DNA of 64,000 nt. Source: Cryptomeria japonica (taxonomy: Eukaryota > Streptophyta > Pinopsida > Cupressales > Cupressaceae). Under the pieces are notes generated by a model, which saw only the letters and a list, made by a program, of their open reading frames with translations, searched no databases and was not told where the DNA came from. Where the stretch lies: NCBI RefSeq assembly GCF_030272615.1, contig NC_081415.1, positions 598,181,335 to 598,245,334 on the forward strand, in the 5' to 3' direction. Numbering within the stretch: the stretch's first letter is position 1; each line of letters opens with the position of its first letter. Positions 1 through 11,640 of the stretch are shown piece after piece. Both the position numbers and the translations under genes were made by a program.

Positions 1-683
1 ACTTTCCATATGACCAAATTTATTGCAATTAAAACATCTACCAGTGAATTTATAGGCATTAGGTTGTCTTACCAGAGGGTTCTTACTTTTCTTATGATTA
101 CGCTTTGCATTGCTTTGTCCAGATCTGGAGGATTCTCCCTTCTAAAATCCAAGTCCTCTCATGTCTTTTCCATGTCTCTGACTTTCGAGCATCTCATCAA
201 GCATTGTTGAGCTAGCATTGAATTTTTCTTTGTATTCATTTGTAGTAGAAAGTTCATCTCTTAGGGCAACAATCTGTCTCTCAAGTTCTTCACAATTATT
301 CCTTTATTGTTTCAACTCAAGATTTAGCTGATCATTTTCATAAGACTAAAGCACTCATCTACTCTATCTTTCAATGATTGATTCAAATTTTCTTCATTCT
401 TCTTTTGATCTTCAATCTCCTTAGTCAACTTCATCACAATGGATTGCATCTCATTCTTCAATACAACATTTTCTCTAGCTAGCTTGTAACATTCATTAGC
501 TTTGTCTAGATTTTCCATGCTTTGATCTTCTTTCTCCTTCAACTTGTCCATCATCTCTTTTCTCTTGTCTCTTGAAGTGTTCACTTGATCTTTCAAATCA
601 TTAATGAATTCTTCTGTTGCATTCAGGTTTCTCTTTAGGGAACTTATTTCATTTCTTTCTACATCAAGATCCTCAACTGCCAC
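1..683 (-). pseudogene. Copia element A: gag C-terminal part (coiled coil plus zinc knuckle), truncated by window edge
   Basis: Read on the minus strand. The segment 683-324 encodes a Lys/Glu-rich heptad-like stretch of about 120 residues, a predicted coiled coil. It continues, with breaks, to a CCHC zinc knuckle whose first part (CFNCNKFGH) lies at about 1-36; the last Cys falls outside the window. In plant copia polyproteins a coiled coil of this kind can sit between the capsid-like UBN2 domain and the RNA-binding knuckle. Here the coiled coil starts only about 85 bases after the primer binding site, and the intervening ATG (minus, near 715) runs into a stop almost at once. The UBN2 part of gag therefore appears to be deleted. 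The assignment to copia rests on the tRNA-Met PBS and LTR to the right. Confidence 0.7.
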
Positions 684-767
684 ACAAAGCTATCTCTACA
701 AACCAGAATCCATGGATTCAATCTCCCGGACCTTCCTCAAGTGGTTAGGCTTCCTCGGAGGAACTAG

Positions 768-779
768 GCTCTGATACCA
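768..779 (-). other. Primer binding site of copia element A (initiator Met tRNA)
   Basis: On the minus strand the 12 bases read TGGTATCAGAGC, the standard plant copia PBS complementary to the 3' end of initiator tRNA-Met. It lies two bases inside the LTR terminus at 782 and fixes the orientation of element A as minus, with gag to the left. Confidence 0.9.
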
Positions 780-781
780 AT

Positions 782-977
782 TGTTGGAATCAAGGATCAC
801 TGAGAGCGGGGGGTGAATTAGTGATCTACAGACAAAAAAAAATTCTGACTTACTCTGAAACCACCCGAAGCATATGCAAGAAAGTAAAATGCAGACACAC
901 GAGATAATCAACCACAAAATCATAACACCAAGATTTTTATGTGGAAACCCAAATGGAAAAAAACACAGTGGGATTTG
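782..977 (-). repeat. LTR shared by elements A and C, part 1 (U5 side), split by element B
   Basis: On minus the LTR ends in ...CCAACA next to the PBS. It carries a G-tract (808-813 on plus) inside an inverted repeat (795-801 with 820-826), and a block shared with the other copia LTRs here (about 921-971). It is interrupted at 977 by element B. The last five bases, ATTTG (973-977), are the left copy of B's target site duplication. The rest of the LTR resumes at 7640. Confidence 0.8.
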
Positions 978-2037
978 TGTTAGGTCCTGAAGACAACTGA
1001 GAGGGGGGGGGTGAATTAGTTGTCTAATAAATTCAAACCAAAAACCAATTAACCAACTTAATGCTTAATGCCGGTAAACTAGATAAGTATGCCAGTAGAC
1101 AGTGTTAACAGTAAATTTCTATACCGGTAAATATTAATGCATGAAACACAAACATAAAGTCATCCACAACACATAACACCAATATTTGTATGTGGAAACC
1201 CTATAAAGGGAAAAACCATGGTGGGAAACCTTACCCATAATCAGATGATACTACTGCAGATAGTAAGTGTACATAAATGGGGTCTACACATGTAGAAAGG
1301 CTAACAGCCTAGAGCTCACTGCTCAAACACAAAATGGGAGTCACATTGACTACAGTTGGATGGTTAAATCCAATAAGAATGTACTGCACAAAATAGCATC
1401 TTCATATGCTGGATTCAGTACCGGTGTAATGCTAATATGCTTATACAAAAACCTAGCTTCACCTTCAAATGATGTCTTCGTGTATACCTCTGCTTGATCT
1501 CGCATATACCTTCACTCAATTCTTTTTCGCATTCCACACTTGATCTTATAAATAATATCTTACATTTATACCATACCCTAAGACCAATTTTAGTAGGTCG
1601 GCTCTACAAGATATTACAATAAAATCATTTTACAAATAATATAATATCTGATGCAATAACCAATTAAACATGTCGGCTTAATGCATTTACATCAATAATA
1701 AATCATCTTCGTAGCGTGCCATGCTGATTTGAAAAAGATAAACTTGCCGGTGTAACCCTAGATAACCTGGACCTATTTGCTAGTAAAAGCAAATATGCAA
1801 ATATGAATATACCAATGATTAATTCTTCAAAACAAAGTGTCCACATGATGTCTTCAACATTACCAAGTGTCTTCCATATCATTCCAAATACCGGTGAACA
1901 TTATATCCTGCCGGTGAACTATATACCAGTAACTGTGCAATAGTTACTTGCTTGCTGGTGAATGTTGTTGGATCTCCAAAGTGCTTATTTTCAGTAGCTG
2001 TTGACATCAATGACAAAACAATACCAAAATACCAACA
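978..2037 (-). repeat. 3' LTR of copia B
   Basis: Starts on plus with TGTTAGGTCC and ends ATACCAACA. It matches 6582-7639 along its length with scattered substitutions. An imperfect hairpin with a run of nine G on plus lies at 991-1025, near the U5 end. A block shared with the other copia LTRs lies at about 1171-1229. Confidence 0.95.
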
Positions 2038-2038
2038 A

Positions 2039-2049
2039 TCTCCCCCTTT
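2039..2049 (-). other. Polypurine tract of copia B
   Basis: On minus this reads AAAGGGGGAGA, directly upstream of the 3' LTR. It is the expected plus-strand primer for reverse transcription and matches the tracts of elements D (21722-21732) and G (60042-60052). Confidence 0.85.
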
Positions 2050-2371
2050 GGCATTGATGGCAACACAAGATGGAAAAACCATCAAAGTGCCAAAATAGAA
2101 ATGCCAAATACCAAAAACCAACAATCTCCATTTCTCCCCCTAGGAGAAGCATGTGTTTATCCAAAGATTTATTTTCAATACCAAACTCTCCTTAAAAGAT
2201 AATGTGTTTTTCCATAGATATCTCTCCCCCTTTGACATCAAATGCCAAAGTTACAAAAATCAAGTTCATACAAAATACCAACTACTCCTCCTGAGAAGTA
2301 GCTTCCTCATGAAAGACTGGAATAAAGATTTGTCTTTTTAATTTTGTCGGTTGATGACAATCATCAACTGA
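2050..2371 (-). other. 3' untranslated region of copia B
   Basis: AT-rich non-coding stretch between the pol stop and the polypurine tract. It contains two further short pyrimidine-rich patches resembling the tract (near 2132-2143 and 2222-2230). The short ORFs in it look fortuitous. Confidence 0.6.
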
Positions 2372-5300
2372 CTAAGTATCTACCGGTGGTGGTATGACTC
2401 CAAGATGATCTCTGAGATATTCAAAAGTCTCCTTAGGCAAAGGTTTTGTGAAAATATCTGCAAGTTGTTCTTTAGTATTCACATAAACCAGTTTTATCTC
2501 CTTTTCTTCAACTTTTTCCCTTAGAAAATTCAGTTTGATAGAAACATGTTTTGTTTTAGAATGTAATACCAGATTCTTAGATATATCAATTGCTACAGTG
2601 TTATCACAATATATAGTAATAGGTTCCTTGCATTTTACCTTTATGTCTTTCAACATTTGCTTAAGCCATAATACCTGTGTACAGTAAGTTGCTACTGCAA
2701 CATATTCTAATTCTGCTATTGATAAAGATGTACAACTTCATTTCTTACTCAACCAAGAAACTAATCTCTTTCCAAGAAAGAATACTCCTCTAGTGGTGCT
2801 CTTTCTATCATCCACATCTCCTGCCCAATTTGCATCTGTGTATGCACATAGATCAAAATTTTCATCTTTAGGATACCATAATCCAAGATTTGTTGTGCCT
2901 TGTAAGTACCGAAAAATCCTTTTCACTACTGATTCATGATTTCTCCTAGGATTAATTTGAAATCTAGAAACAATACATACTGCATTCATAATATTAGGCC
3001 TGGTTTGTGTCAAATACAGTAAACCTCCTATCATAGATTTGTATCTAGTTGGATTAACAGGTGTAGATTCATCCCTTTGAGATAATTTGTCATTTGTAGT
3101 CATAGGTGTGTTTACCGGTTTAGAGTTCTCCATCCCAAATTTCTTTAGCAATTCTTTCAAGTACTTGGATTGACTCAAAAATTTACCTTTATCAGTCTGT
3201 GAAATCTACAAACCTAAAAAGAATTTTATTTCTCCAATCATAGACATTTCAAATTCTTGCTGCATTTTAATAGAAAATTCCTTACATAATCCATCTTCTC
3301 CTCCAAAGATTATATCATCAATAAAGACTTCAATAATCAAGATGTCATCATTAGTTATTTTGTAATATAAATTGCTATCTGCATTTCCTTTAGTAAAACC
3401 AATCTTTAAGAGATACTTATCCAACCTTGCATACCAAGCTCTTGGGGCTTGTTTCAATCCATATAGAGTTTTTCTTAACCTGCAAACCATATCATTGTCA
3501 TCTGTCAAAGAAAATCCATCAGGTTGTTCAATATATACTTCCTCTTCAAGATCTCCATTCAAAATTGCACATTTAATATCCATTTGATAAACTTTGTAGT
3601 CCTTGTGAGCTGCAAAAGCCAAGAATAATCTAACTGCCTCAATTCTGGCTACCGGTGCAAATGTTTCATTGTAATCAACTCCTTCTTTCTGAGAATATCC
3701 CTTACACACTAGTCTTTCTTTATTTCTGACAACCTTACCATCTTCATTAAGTTTGTTTCTAAATACCCATTTGGTTCCAATTACATTTTTATCTTTAGGC
3801 CGGGGAACTAATGTCCAAGTATTATTTTTCTCAATTTGTCCTAATTCTTCTTCCATAGCTTTAATCCAAAATTTATCTTCACATGCCTCATTGATAGATG
3901 ATGGTTCAATTTGAGAAATAAGACATACCTCTTCATTTTCCAATCTTCCTCTTGTCATAACTCCTTTAAATTTGTTTCCAATTATCTGATCTTCAGAATG
4001 ATTCAATCTTACGTACCAGGGTGTCTTAGTTTGTTGTTGTTATTCAATTACTGTGGAATCCTCTGATGATACCGAAGTAACTAGATCTTCATTCTGTACT
4101 GGTGGATTCAGTATAGGTTCATTTGTCACAATTTCTGTTGCCGGTTTAGAGTCTATATACCTTGAAGTTCCTCTAAATTGTTCATCAATCTTTACATTTG
4201 TACTCTCAACAATTTTCTGCAATCCCTTATTAAAACATCTATATGCCTTGCTCTTAGATGAATAACCAAGAAATATTCGTTCATCACTTCTAGGGTCAAA
4301 TTTGCCAATATACTCATCTCTTCTAATATAACATTTACTTCCAAAAATTCTGAAATACTTAAGAGTAGGAGTATTACCAAACCATAGTTCATGAGGGGTC
4401 TTACCGGTTTCACCTTTGATGTGAACTTTGTTGAATGTATAGACAGTAATGCTAATTGCCTCTCTCCAATACACATGTGGTATATTTGCTTCTGATAACA
4501 TACTTCTTGATGCATCCAAGATAATTTTGTTTTTCCTTTCAACAACTCCATTCTGTTGTGGTGTCCGAGGTGCTGATAATTATCTTCTGATTCCATTCAC
4601 TTCATAGAATATATTAAAGTCCTTAGATGTGAATTCTCCTCCTTGATCTGATCTTAAACATTTGATTTTCTTACTGGTTTCATTTTCAACCATTGCTTTG
4701 AACAGTTTGAACTTCCCAAGTGCTTCTAATTTTTCTCTGAGAAAAGTAACCCAACACATTCTAGAATAATCATCAATAATTAGCATGAAATATCTATCAC
4801 CTTGTAAGCTTCTAGTTCTAACTGGACCACATAAATCAATGTGAATTAAATCAAGAGCATTATTGGATTTTTCTAGAATACTTTTGAAACTAGCTCTAAC
4901 TTGTTTTCCAAATTGACATTCCTTACAAATTGTATTATGAGGTTTCACAATTTTAGGTAGATCTCTAATTGCCTTAGAAGTACTTATTTTTGCCATGCAA
5001 TCAAAGTTTACATGACATAGTCTCTTATGCCATAACCAACTTTCATCTATATGTGAAATCAAGCATGCCTTTTCACTGTTATTCAAATGAAAGATATTGC
5101 CTCTAGTCTGATTACCGATTGCAATTTCCAAACCAATTCTATTCATGATTTTGCATTTTCCATTTTTAAATTGTAACTGAAATCCCTTCTCAACTAATTG
5201 ACCAACACTTAAAAGATTATGCTTTAATCCTTCAACATAGTAGACATTGTTAGTGTTATGCTTACCATCAAGAGATATTGAACCCTTCCCTTTGATTGAA

Positions 5301-5596
5301 CAAGCTTTGTCATCTCCAAATCTTACTAAACCTCCATTGTATTCTTGAAAGTTTAAGAATTTACCTTTGTCTCCAGTCATGTGATGTGAGCATCCTGAGT
5401 CAATGATCCATTCATCCTTTGCTTCAACTTTAGCTGCTAGAGCTTGTTCTACCAGTTGAGCAGTAGGTGTCGGTTGATCTTCTATTATAGCAACAAAAAC
5501 CCATCCATTGTCTACTGGATCCTCATCAGAATCATCAGTCACACCTTCATCAGCAATGTAACAAGATTTGTCTTTGTTCTTCTTAAATCTATATCT
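2372..5596 (-). pseudogene. Copia B pol: protease, integrase, reverse transcriptase, RNase H
   Basis: One reading frame runs on minus from about 5596 to the stop at 2372, with in-frame stops at about 4580, 4040, 3206 and 2738. Domains in order: aspartic protease with WIIDSGCSHHMTG (DSG near 5395); GAG-pre-integrase and the HHCC zinc site (5040-4910); integrase core with DDYSR and a SDQGGEF-type motif (4800-4640); reverse transcriptase 4006-3206 with the catalytic motif present as FIDD (3314-3325) instead of the usual YVDD; RNase H 3178-2372 with the CAYTDANWAGD motif, ending in the usual DIFTKPLP tail. The product would copy and integrate element RNA in virus-like particles. Because the frame is kept over 3.2 kb, the stops look recent. 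Confidence 0.93.
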
Positions 5597-6525
5597 CTAA
5601 TATTTAGGATTAGGCTTGTATGTTCTTCTAGCTTCTTCTCTTAGTCTAGCATGTCTATCAAGGCATCTTGAAGCCATATGACCAATCTTATTGCAGTTAA
5701 AACATTTAAAGGGTACTTTACCTTCATACTTACTTCCAATTGGACCTTTTGGCATTTTTCTTGCAAATAGTGCTTCAAGTTCTTCAAGCTCTTCATTCTC
5801 CTTTCTGGATTCTTCAAGTTCTCTTGCATAAAAGGCTCTCCAGTCTAATTTGTCAAATGATGGAGCAGATGATGTTGATGCTTTAAAGGACAAATCAGTT
5901 TTTATAGTAGCAACAGGACCAAATTCCTCAATTTCAAAGGTTGAAAGTTTTCTAATCAATGTATCCCTAGTTACTAATGTATTAGGCATTGTTCTCAACT
6001 CATTTATAGAAGTAACCTTCATTTTATATGCTGGTGGTAAACCTCTTAAGATTTTTGAAACAATTTCATCTTCACTCAGAGTTCCTCCACAACATTTAAT
6101 ACCCAAAACAATTTCATTTACTCTTTCCATAAAAGCATAAAACCTTTCATCTTCTTCCATTTTCAGATGTTCATACCTGACTCGGAAGCTTTCAAGTTTT
6201 GCAATCTTGACTATGGAATCTCCTTCATTTAGTGTTTCCAAATGATCTCAAATAGCTTTAACAGTAGACCTATCTGATAATCCCATGATTTGTTGATCTG
6301 ATAATGTGCTCAAAAGTGCTTCTCTTGCTTTGCAATCATTCTCTTCATCTTTAGCTAAGGTAGTTGGAACAGTCTGCCAGCTACAACAATAGTATAACCA
6401 TTCTTTGTAACTTCCCAGATGTCTTTACCAATGCAATTCAGATGTGTCTCCATTCTGATCTTCCATATCCCATAGTTGGTTCCATCAAGTTTAGGGTTGT
6501 CCTTCCTGAAGTAATTTGTAGACAT
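5597..6525 (-). pseudogene. Copia B gag (UBN2 type with CCHC knuckle)
   Basis: Likely start is the ATG at 6525-6523 on minus, about 43 bases after the PBS. It encodes MSTNYF... followed by the LDGTNYGIWK motif typical of plant copia gag. A one-base loss near 6385 shifts the frame, and a TGA at 6250-6248 stands where a Trp is expected. The rest is open to 5597. The CCHC knuckle (CFNCNKIGHMASRC) is at 5704-5663. The TAG at 5599-5597 separates it from pol, which continues in the same frame, so the original was a single gag-pol ORF. Confidence 0.9.
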
Positions 6526-6567
6526 TGGATCTCTTCAAGTTGTTAAACTTCTGCAAAAGAGGACTAA

Positions 6568-6579
6568 GCTTTGATACCA
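6568..6579 (-). other. Primer binding site of copia B (initiator Met tRNA)
   Basis: On minus this reads TGGTATCAAAGC, one base different from the canonical tRNA-Met PBS in element A. It lies two bases inside the 5' LTR boundary at 6582. Confidence 0.88.
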
Positions 6580-6581
6580 AT

Positions 6582-7639
6582 TGTTAGGTCCTGGAGACAA
6601 CTGAGAGGGGGGGTGAATCAATTGTCTAATAAATTCAAACCAAAAACTAATTAACCAACTTAATGCTTAATACCGGTAAACCAGTTAAGTATGCCAGTAG
6701 ACAGTGTTAACAGTAAATTTCTATACCGGTAAAGATTAATGCATGAAACACAAACATAAAGTCATCCACAACACATAACACCAATATTTGTACATAGAAA
6801 CCCTGTAAGGGGAAAAACCATGGTGGGAAACCTTACCCACAATCAGATGATACTACTATAGATAGTAAGTGTACATAAATGGGGTCTGCACATGCAGAAA
6901 GGCCAACAGCCTAGAGCTCACTGCTCAAACACAAAATGGGAGTCACACTGACTACAGTTGGATGGTTAAATCTAATAAGAATGTACTGCACAAAATAGCA
7001 TCTTCATATGTTGTATTCAGTACCGGTGTAATGCTGATATGCTTATACAAAAGCCTAGCTTCACCTTCAAATGATGTCTTCATGCATACCTCTACTTGAT
7101 CTCGCATATACCTTCACTCAATTCTTTTTTGCATTCTACACTTGATCTTATAAATAAGATCTTACATTTATACCATACCCTAAGACCAATTTTAGTATGT
7201 TGGCTCTACAAGATATTACAATAAAATCATTTTACAAACAATATAATATCTGATGCAATAACCGATTAAACATGTCGGCTTAATGCATTTACATCAATAA
7301 TAAATCATCTCCATAGCGTGCCATGCTGATCTGGAAAAGATAAACCTGCCAGTGTAACCCTAGATAACCTGGACCTTTTTGCCGGTAAAAGCAAATATGC
7401 AAATATGAATATAATAATGATTAATTCTTCAAAACAAAGTGTCCACATGATGTCTTCGACATTACCAAGTGTCTTCCATATCATTCCAAATACCAGTGAA
7501 CATTATATCCTGCCAGTGAACTATATACCAGTAACTGTGCAATAGTTACTTGCTTGCCGATGAATGTTGCTAGATCTCCAAAGTGCTTATTTTCAGTAGG
7601 TGTTCACATCAATGACAAAACCATACCAAAATACCAACA
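6582..7639 (-). repeat. 5' LTR of copia B
   Basis: Copy of the LTR at 978-2037, with TG...CA ends and the PBS adjoining its U5 end. The terminal hairpin at 6595-6627 has one changed pair that remains a G-U wobble in RNA. The flanking TSD is ATTTG at 7640-7644. Confidence 0.95.
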
Positions 7640-8338
7640 ATTTGAACCCACAATATTATTTCACTAGGGCCAGTAGCAAAACAATACTACAAAAGGGGAA
7701 CGCCCTTTGCATTCAAGCACACTCCCCAGAGCTTACAACTCAATTACAATAAGGGCTACAACTCTGGAAGGCTCACTACCTTACAAATAATTTACAATGA
7801 TGAATTAAAATGAGTGAACTCCAAAATAGCATCAAACAATTCATGGATGAGTTTTAGTTAAGTGCAAAACTCTAACTATTTCTGCTATGCAACCCTGCTC
7901 GGTTTTCTATCTTAGTCAGCTACCGGATCAAGAATGTGCACGTGAAACTACACCAAAAGGGATTCTCGGCCCCTACTCACTCATATTGCTTCATACCATG
8001 TGCCAAAAAGACCTTCTACATTAGTCTTATATATCCACAATCACAAATTAAATAATTATCAAGTCGACCTGTAATGTAACATGTAACAGTGTGTTAGCTT
8101 GAACCAGATCATCAAAACACATGCAGATCATCCAAAAGATGATGAAATAATTTCTATATGTCAGCCCTATCATCCCATGAATGAATCTGGCCACCGAATT
8201 ACTGGAGCCAAATTACCGGTTACCAAACCACTTCTCTATAAACTATAGCTACCAGATAGGATTCTCAATGACAACCCTAAACTATTATCCATGCACCAAA
8301 ATTCATTGGATGAGTGTCAATTGCCAACACTTTTAACA
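7640..8338 (-). repeat. LTR shared by elements A and C, part 2 (U3 side)
   Basis: Continuation of 782-977 after removal of B and one TSD copy. On plus the LTR closes with ...TTTTAACA at 8338. Directly beyond it is a G-rich tract on minus (8341-8350), that is, a polypurine tract belonging to element C. Total LTR length without B is about 0.89 kb. An alternative end at 8329 (GCCAACA) is possible. Confidence 0.75.
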
Positions 8339-8340
8339 AT

Positions 8341-8350
8341 CCCCCCCTTT
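8341..8350 (-). other. Polypurine tract of copia C
   Basis: On minus it reads AAAGGGGGGG and lies two bases from the LTR end at 8338. It marks that LTR as the 3' LTR of element C. Confidence 0.75.
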
Positions 8351-8589
8351 GTAATTGATGGCAACACTTGACCAATCTATAGTTTATATTGATGTGTCAG
8401 AAACTACATTCTATTTTACTTTGAAGTAACTTTCCTCTATCTCTCCCCCTTTGCCATCAAAGACCAAAGCCATAGAACCAACATACACTCCACTGCTCCC
8501 CTTGAGAGTAGCCACACCATCAATCCAAGAAAAAAAATATTCATGAAAGCTCCCCTTGGAAAGATGCACCCTCATAATGCACCTAGTCA

Positions 8590-11500
8590 GAAGAAGGGGC
8601 AATAACCCCAAGCTTCTCCCTAATAAACTCAAACGTATCCTTTTCCAATGCCTTAGTGAAAATATCTACAACCTATTCTTTTGTAGAAATATATTCAAAC
8701 CAAACTTCCTTCTCATCAACCTTCTCACTTAAGTTGTGATATATGATTGAAATGTGTTTTGTTCTTTAATGCATAACTAGATTATTTAAATGTTTATTAC
8801 ACTTGTATTGTCACACATAATAGAAATTTTTTCATCATATGTTACCTTGATATCTTTAAGAGTTTTTCTCATCCACATTACCTAAGTACAACAAGATGGT
8901 GTTGCAATATATTTTGCTTCAGTAGTAGATAGAGAAACTGAATCTTATTTCTTACTGAACCAGGAGAGTAATTTGTCTCCTAAAAAAAACACCACCACTA
9001 ATTTACTCTTTTAGTCATCAACACTTCCAACCCAATCTGCATTAGTATAATCTTTCAACATAAAATCTCCACCCTTGTGTATCAGAGTCCAAAATCCACA
9101 GTTCCTTTCAAATATTTGAAAATTATTTTCACAACTTACTCATGGGTCACTTTTGGATCATTTTTGAAATATAGCCACCAAATAAACAACCTACATGATA
9201 TCAAGTCTAGACACTATCAAATACAATAATCCACCAAATTGATCTATACTTTTTCTGATCTACCTCTAGAGACTCATCATCTTTTCTCAACTTTCATCCA
9301 ATTTTCAAAGGAGTCATAACAAGTTTACCACCATCAAACTCAAATTTTTTCAACAGTTCTTTCACATTTTTTCTTTGCAAGATAAAAATTCCATTTTCAA
9401 ATTTAATAACTTGTAACCCAAGAAATAAAGATAACTCACCAATCATTGACATTTCAAACTCTTTTTGCATCTCTATAGAAAACTCTTTACATAAATCATC
9501 ATTTCCTCCAAATATAATATCATCAACATAGACTATGACAATTAGTAACTTATCTCCATCAATCTTGAAATAAAGATTACTATCTGTCGTACCTTTCCCG
9601 AAACTCTATCTTAGCAAATACCTATCTAATCTTGCATACCAGGCCCTAGGTGCTTGTTTGAGCCCATACAAGGCTTTTGTCAGTCTACACACCATATCTA
9701 GATCTTCTGATAGTTTGAACCCATCTGATTGCTCAATGTACACTTCTTCTAAATCTCCATTCCAAAATGTTGACTTGGCATCCATCTGATAAACTTTAAA
9801 GTTCTTGTAGTTAGAAGAAACAAGAAATGTATATATAGCTTCCATCCTTGCTACTAGAGAAAACATTTCTTCAAAATTTATGCCTTCCACCTAGGAATTT
9901 CCTTTACATACTAGTCTACCTTTATTTCTTGTGACTTGTCCTTTCTCATTTAGTTTGTTCCTAAATACACATTTAGTTCCTATCACATTCTTGTCTATTG
10001 GTCTAGGTACCAGCTCCCAAATCTTATTCTTCTATATCTGATTTAGTTCTTCTTCCATTTCTTTTACCCAACTTTCATCTTAACTTGCTTCCTTGTAAGT
10101 CATCAACTCAATCATGATAGAAAATAATAGTTGCCTTGTTCTTGTGCAGAGATAATTTTTTTTCTTGTCAGAACACCTGTTGTCTTATCTCCAATTATCT
10201 GATTTTCTGAAAGATGCTTCCGGACATACTTAGCAAGAGTTTTTGCTATGTATTCCTCTTCTTCTTCTTCATTTTTTTCCTTCTCCTTGTTCTCTTTCAT
10301 ATTACTTGACTTCTCTATAATTCTTGGAGCAATCTTAGCCTCGGTTTCAGTGTTGGGTTCAATCTGATTCCACTCTTCACACACTTTCACATTTATACTT
10401 TCTAATATTTTGTTCAGGCTTTTATTAAAATGTTGGTAAGCCTTTCTATTTGTAGAATGTCCTAGAAAGATCCCTTCATCTTCTCTAGTATCAAACTTCC
10501 CAATATTATCCTCATCTCTTCTTATATAGCATTTGCTTCCAAAAATTTTGAAGTATTTCACAGTAGGTAGTCGTCCATTCCATAGTTCATAAGGTGTCTT
10601 AGTATGATTTACATTGATCTACACCTCGTTAAGAAGATATATAGCAGTATGTATTGCCTCATTCTAATACACATTAGCTAGATTAGCATCCTTTGACAAA
10701 GTCCTATCCATCTCTATGATTGTCCTATTCTTTCTTTCCACAACACCATTCTACTAAGGAGTCCTCAGAGCAGAAAAGTGCTTTCTAATCCCATGTATTT
10801 CACAAAAAATATCAAACTCCCATGAAGTGAATTCTCCTCCTCTATATGATCTTAAGCACTTAATATTAGCATCTACTTGATTTTTAGCCATGGCTTTGAA
10901 ACTTTAAATCCATCAAAAGCCTTAGATTTATCTTTTAGAAATGTAACCCGTCGTTTTAGAGAAATCATCAATGAGTAACATGAAATATCTCTCTCCATTT
11001 AATTCTCTTGTACTTGTAGGTATACACAAATCTGTATAAATCAGCTCCAGTGGTTTCATAGTGGAATACCCCTTATTCTTGAATCTTCTCTTTATTTTCT
11101 TTCCCAATTGACATTCTTTGCACACTGTATCGGTAATCTTCACAAGTCTAGGTAAGTCTCTAACTACTTCAGATCTACAATAATCATGTTAGCAAAATTG
11201 GCATGCCCTGTCCTTTTGCATCATAACCAACATTCATTGCTCCGTGTTAGAAAACATTCACTTTCACTTTTATCTTTGATGTGGTATACATTTTCACCTA
11301 TTCTAACCCCTTCTACAACCGTTTTACCAGTGTTTTTCTTTCTAATAACACATCTAGTACTATTGAACAGAACTTCATAGCCTTTTCTACACATTTGACT
11401 AACACTTTATAGACTATGTCTTAATCCTTCAACATAATAAACATCATTAGTTTTATGCTTATCATCAATAGAAACACTTCCAATACCTCGAATAGTTGCA

Positions 11501-11640
11501 CCATCTTCTCCAAAAAATTTCACTGATCCACCATAATATCTTTTAAGATTAATAAACCTCTCTTTATCACCAGTCATATGGTTTAAACATCCAGAGTCAA
11601 TGATCCATGTATTTGGTTCTATTTTTGCATGCAATGCAGT
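8590..11640 (-). pseudogene. Copia C pol, strongly degraded
   Basis: Minus strand, broken by many stops and shifts. From right to left: protease with WIIDSGCLNHMTGDKE, where Leu replaces the usual Ser (about 11580-11615); integrase zinc site and core (11143-10560); the RYFMLLIDDFS segment (10990); integrase C-terminus with SKCYIRRDED (10530); reverse transcriptase (about 10110-9400) with conserved [15 protein letters not shown] (9610-9660) and an intact YVDD (9519-9530); and an RNase H end near 8600-8640 with IREKLGV. It is clearly older than B and diverged from it. The gene cannot be translated as a unit. Confidence 0.85.

Larger units (their letters stand above)
978..7639 (-). mobile_element. 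Full-length Ty1/copia retrotransposon B, inserted in the A/C LTR
   Basis: The order on minus is 5' LTR (7639-6582), PBS, gag, protease, integrase, reverse transcriptase, RNase H, polypurine tract, 3' LTR (2037-978), which is the copia order. LTR ends are TG...CA. The 5-bp target site duplication ATTTG is perfect (973-977 and 7640-7644). The two LTRs are about 1.06 kb each and by eye roughly 95 percent identical, so this is a comparatively young insertion. The gag-pol frame is open apart from about six stops and one small frameshift in the gag N-terminus, so the copy should not be autonomous. Confidence 0.95.
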
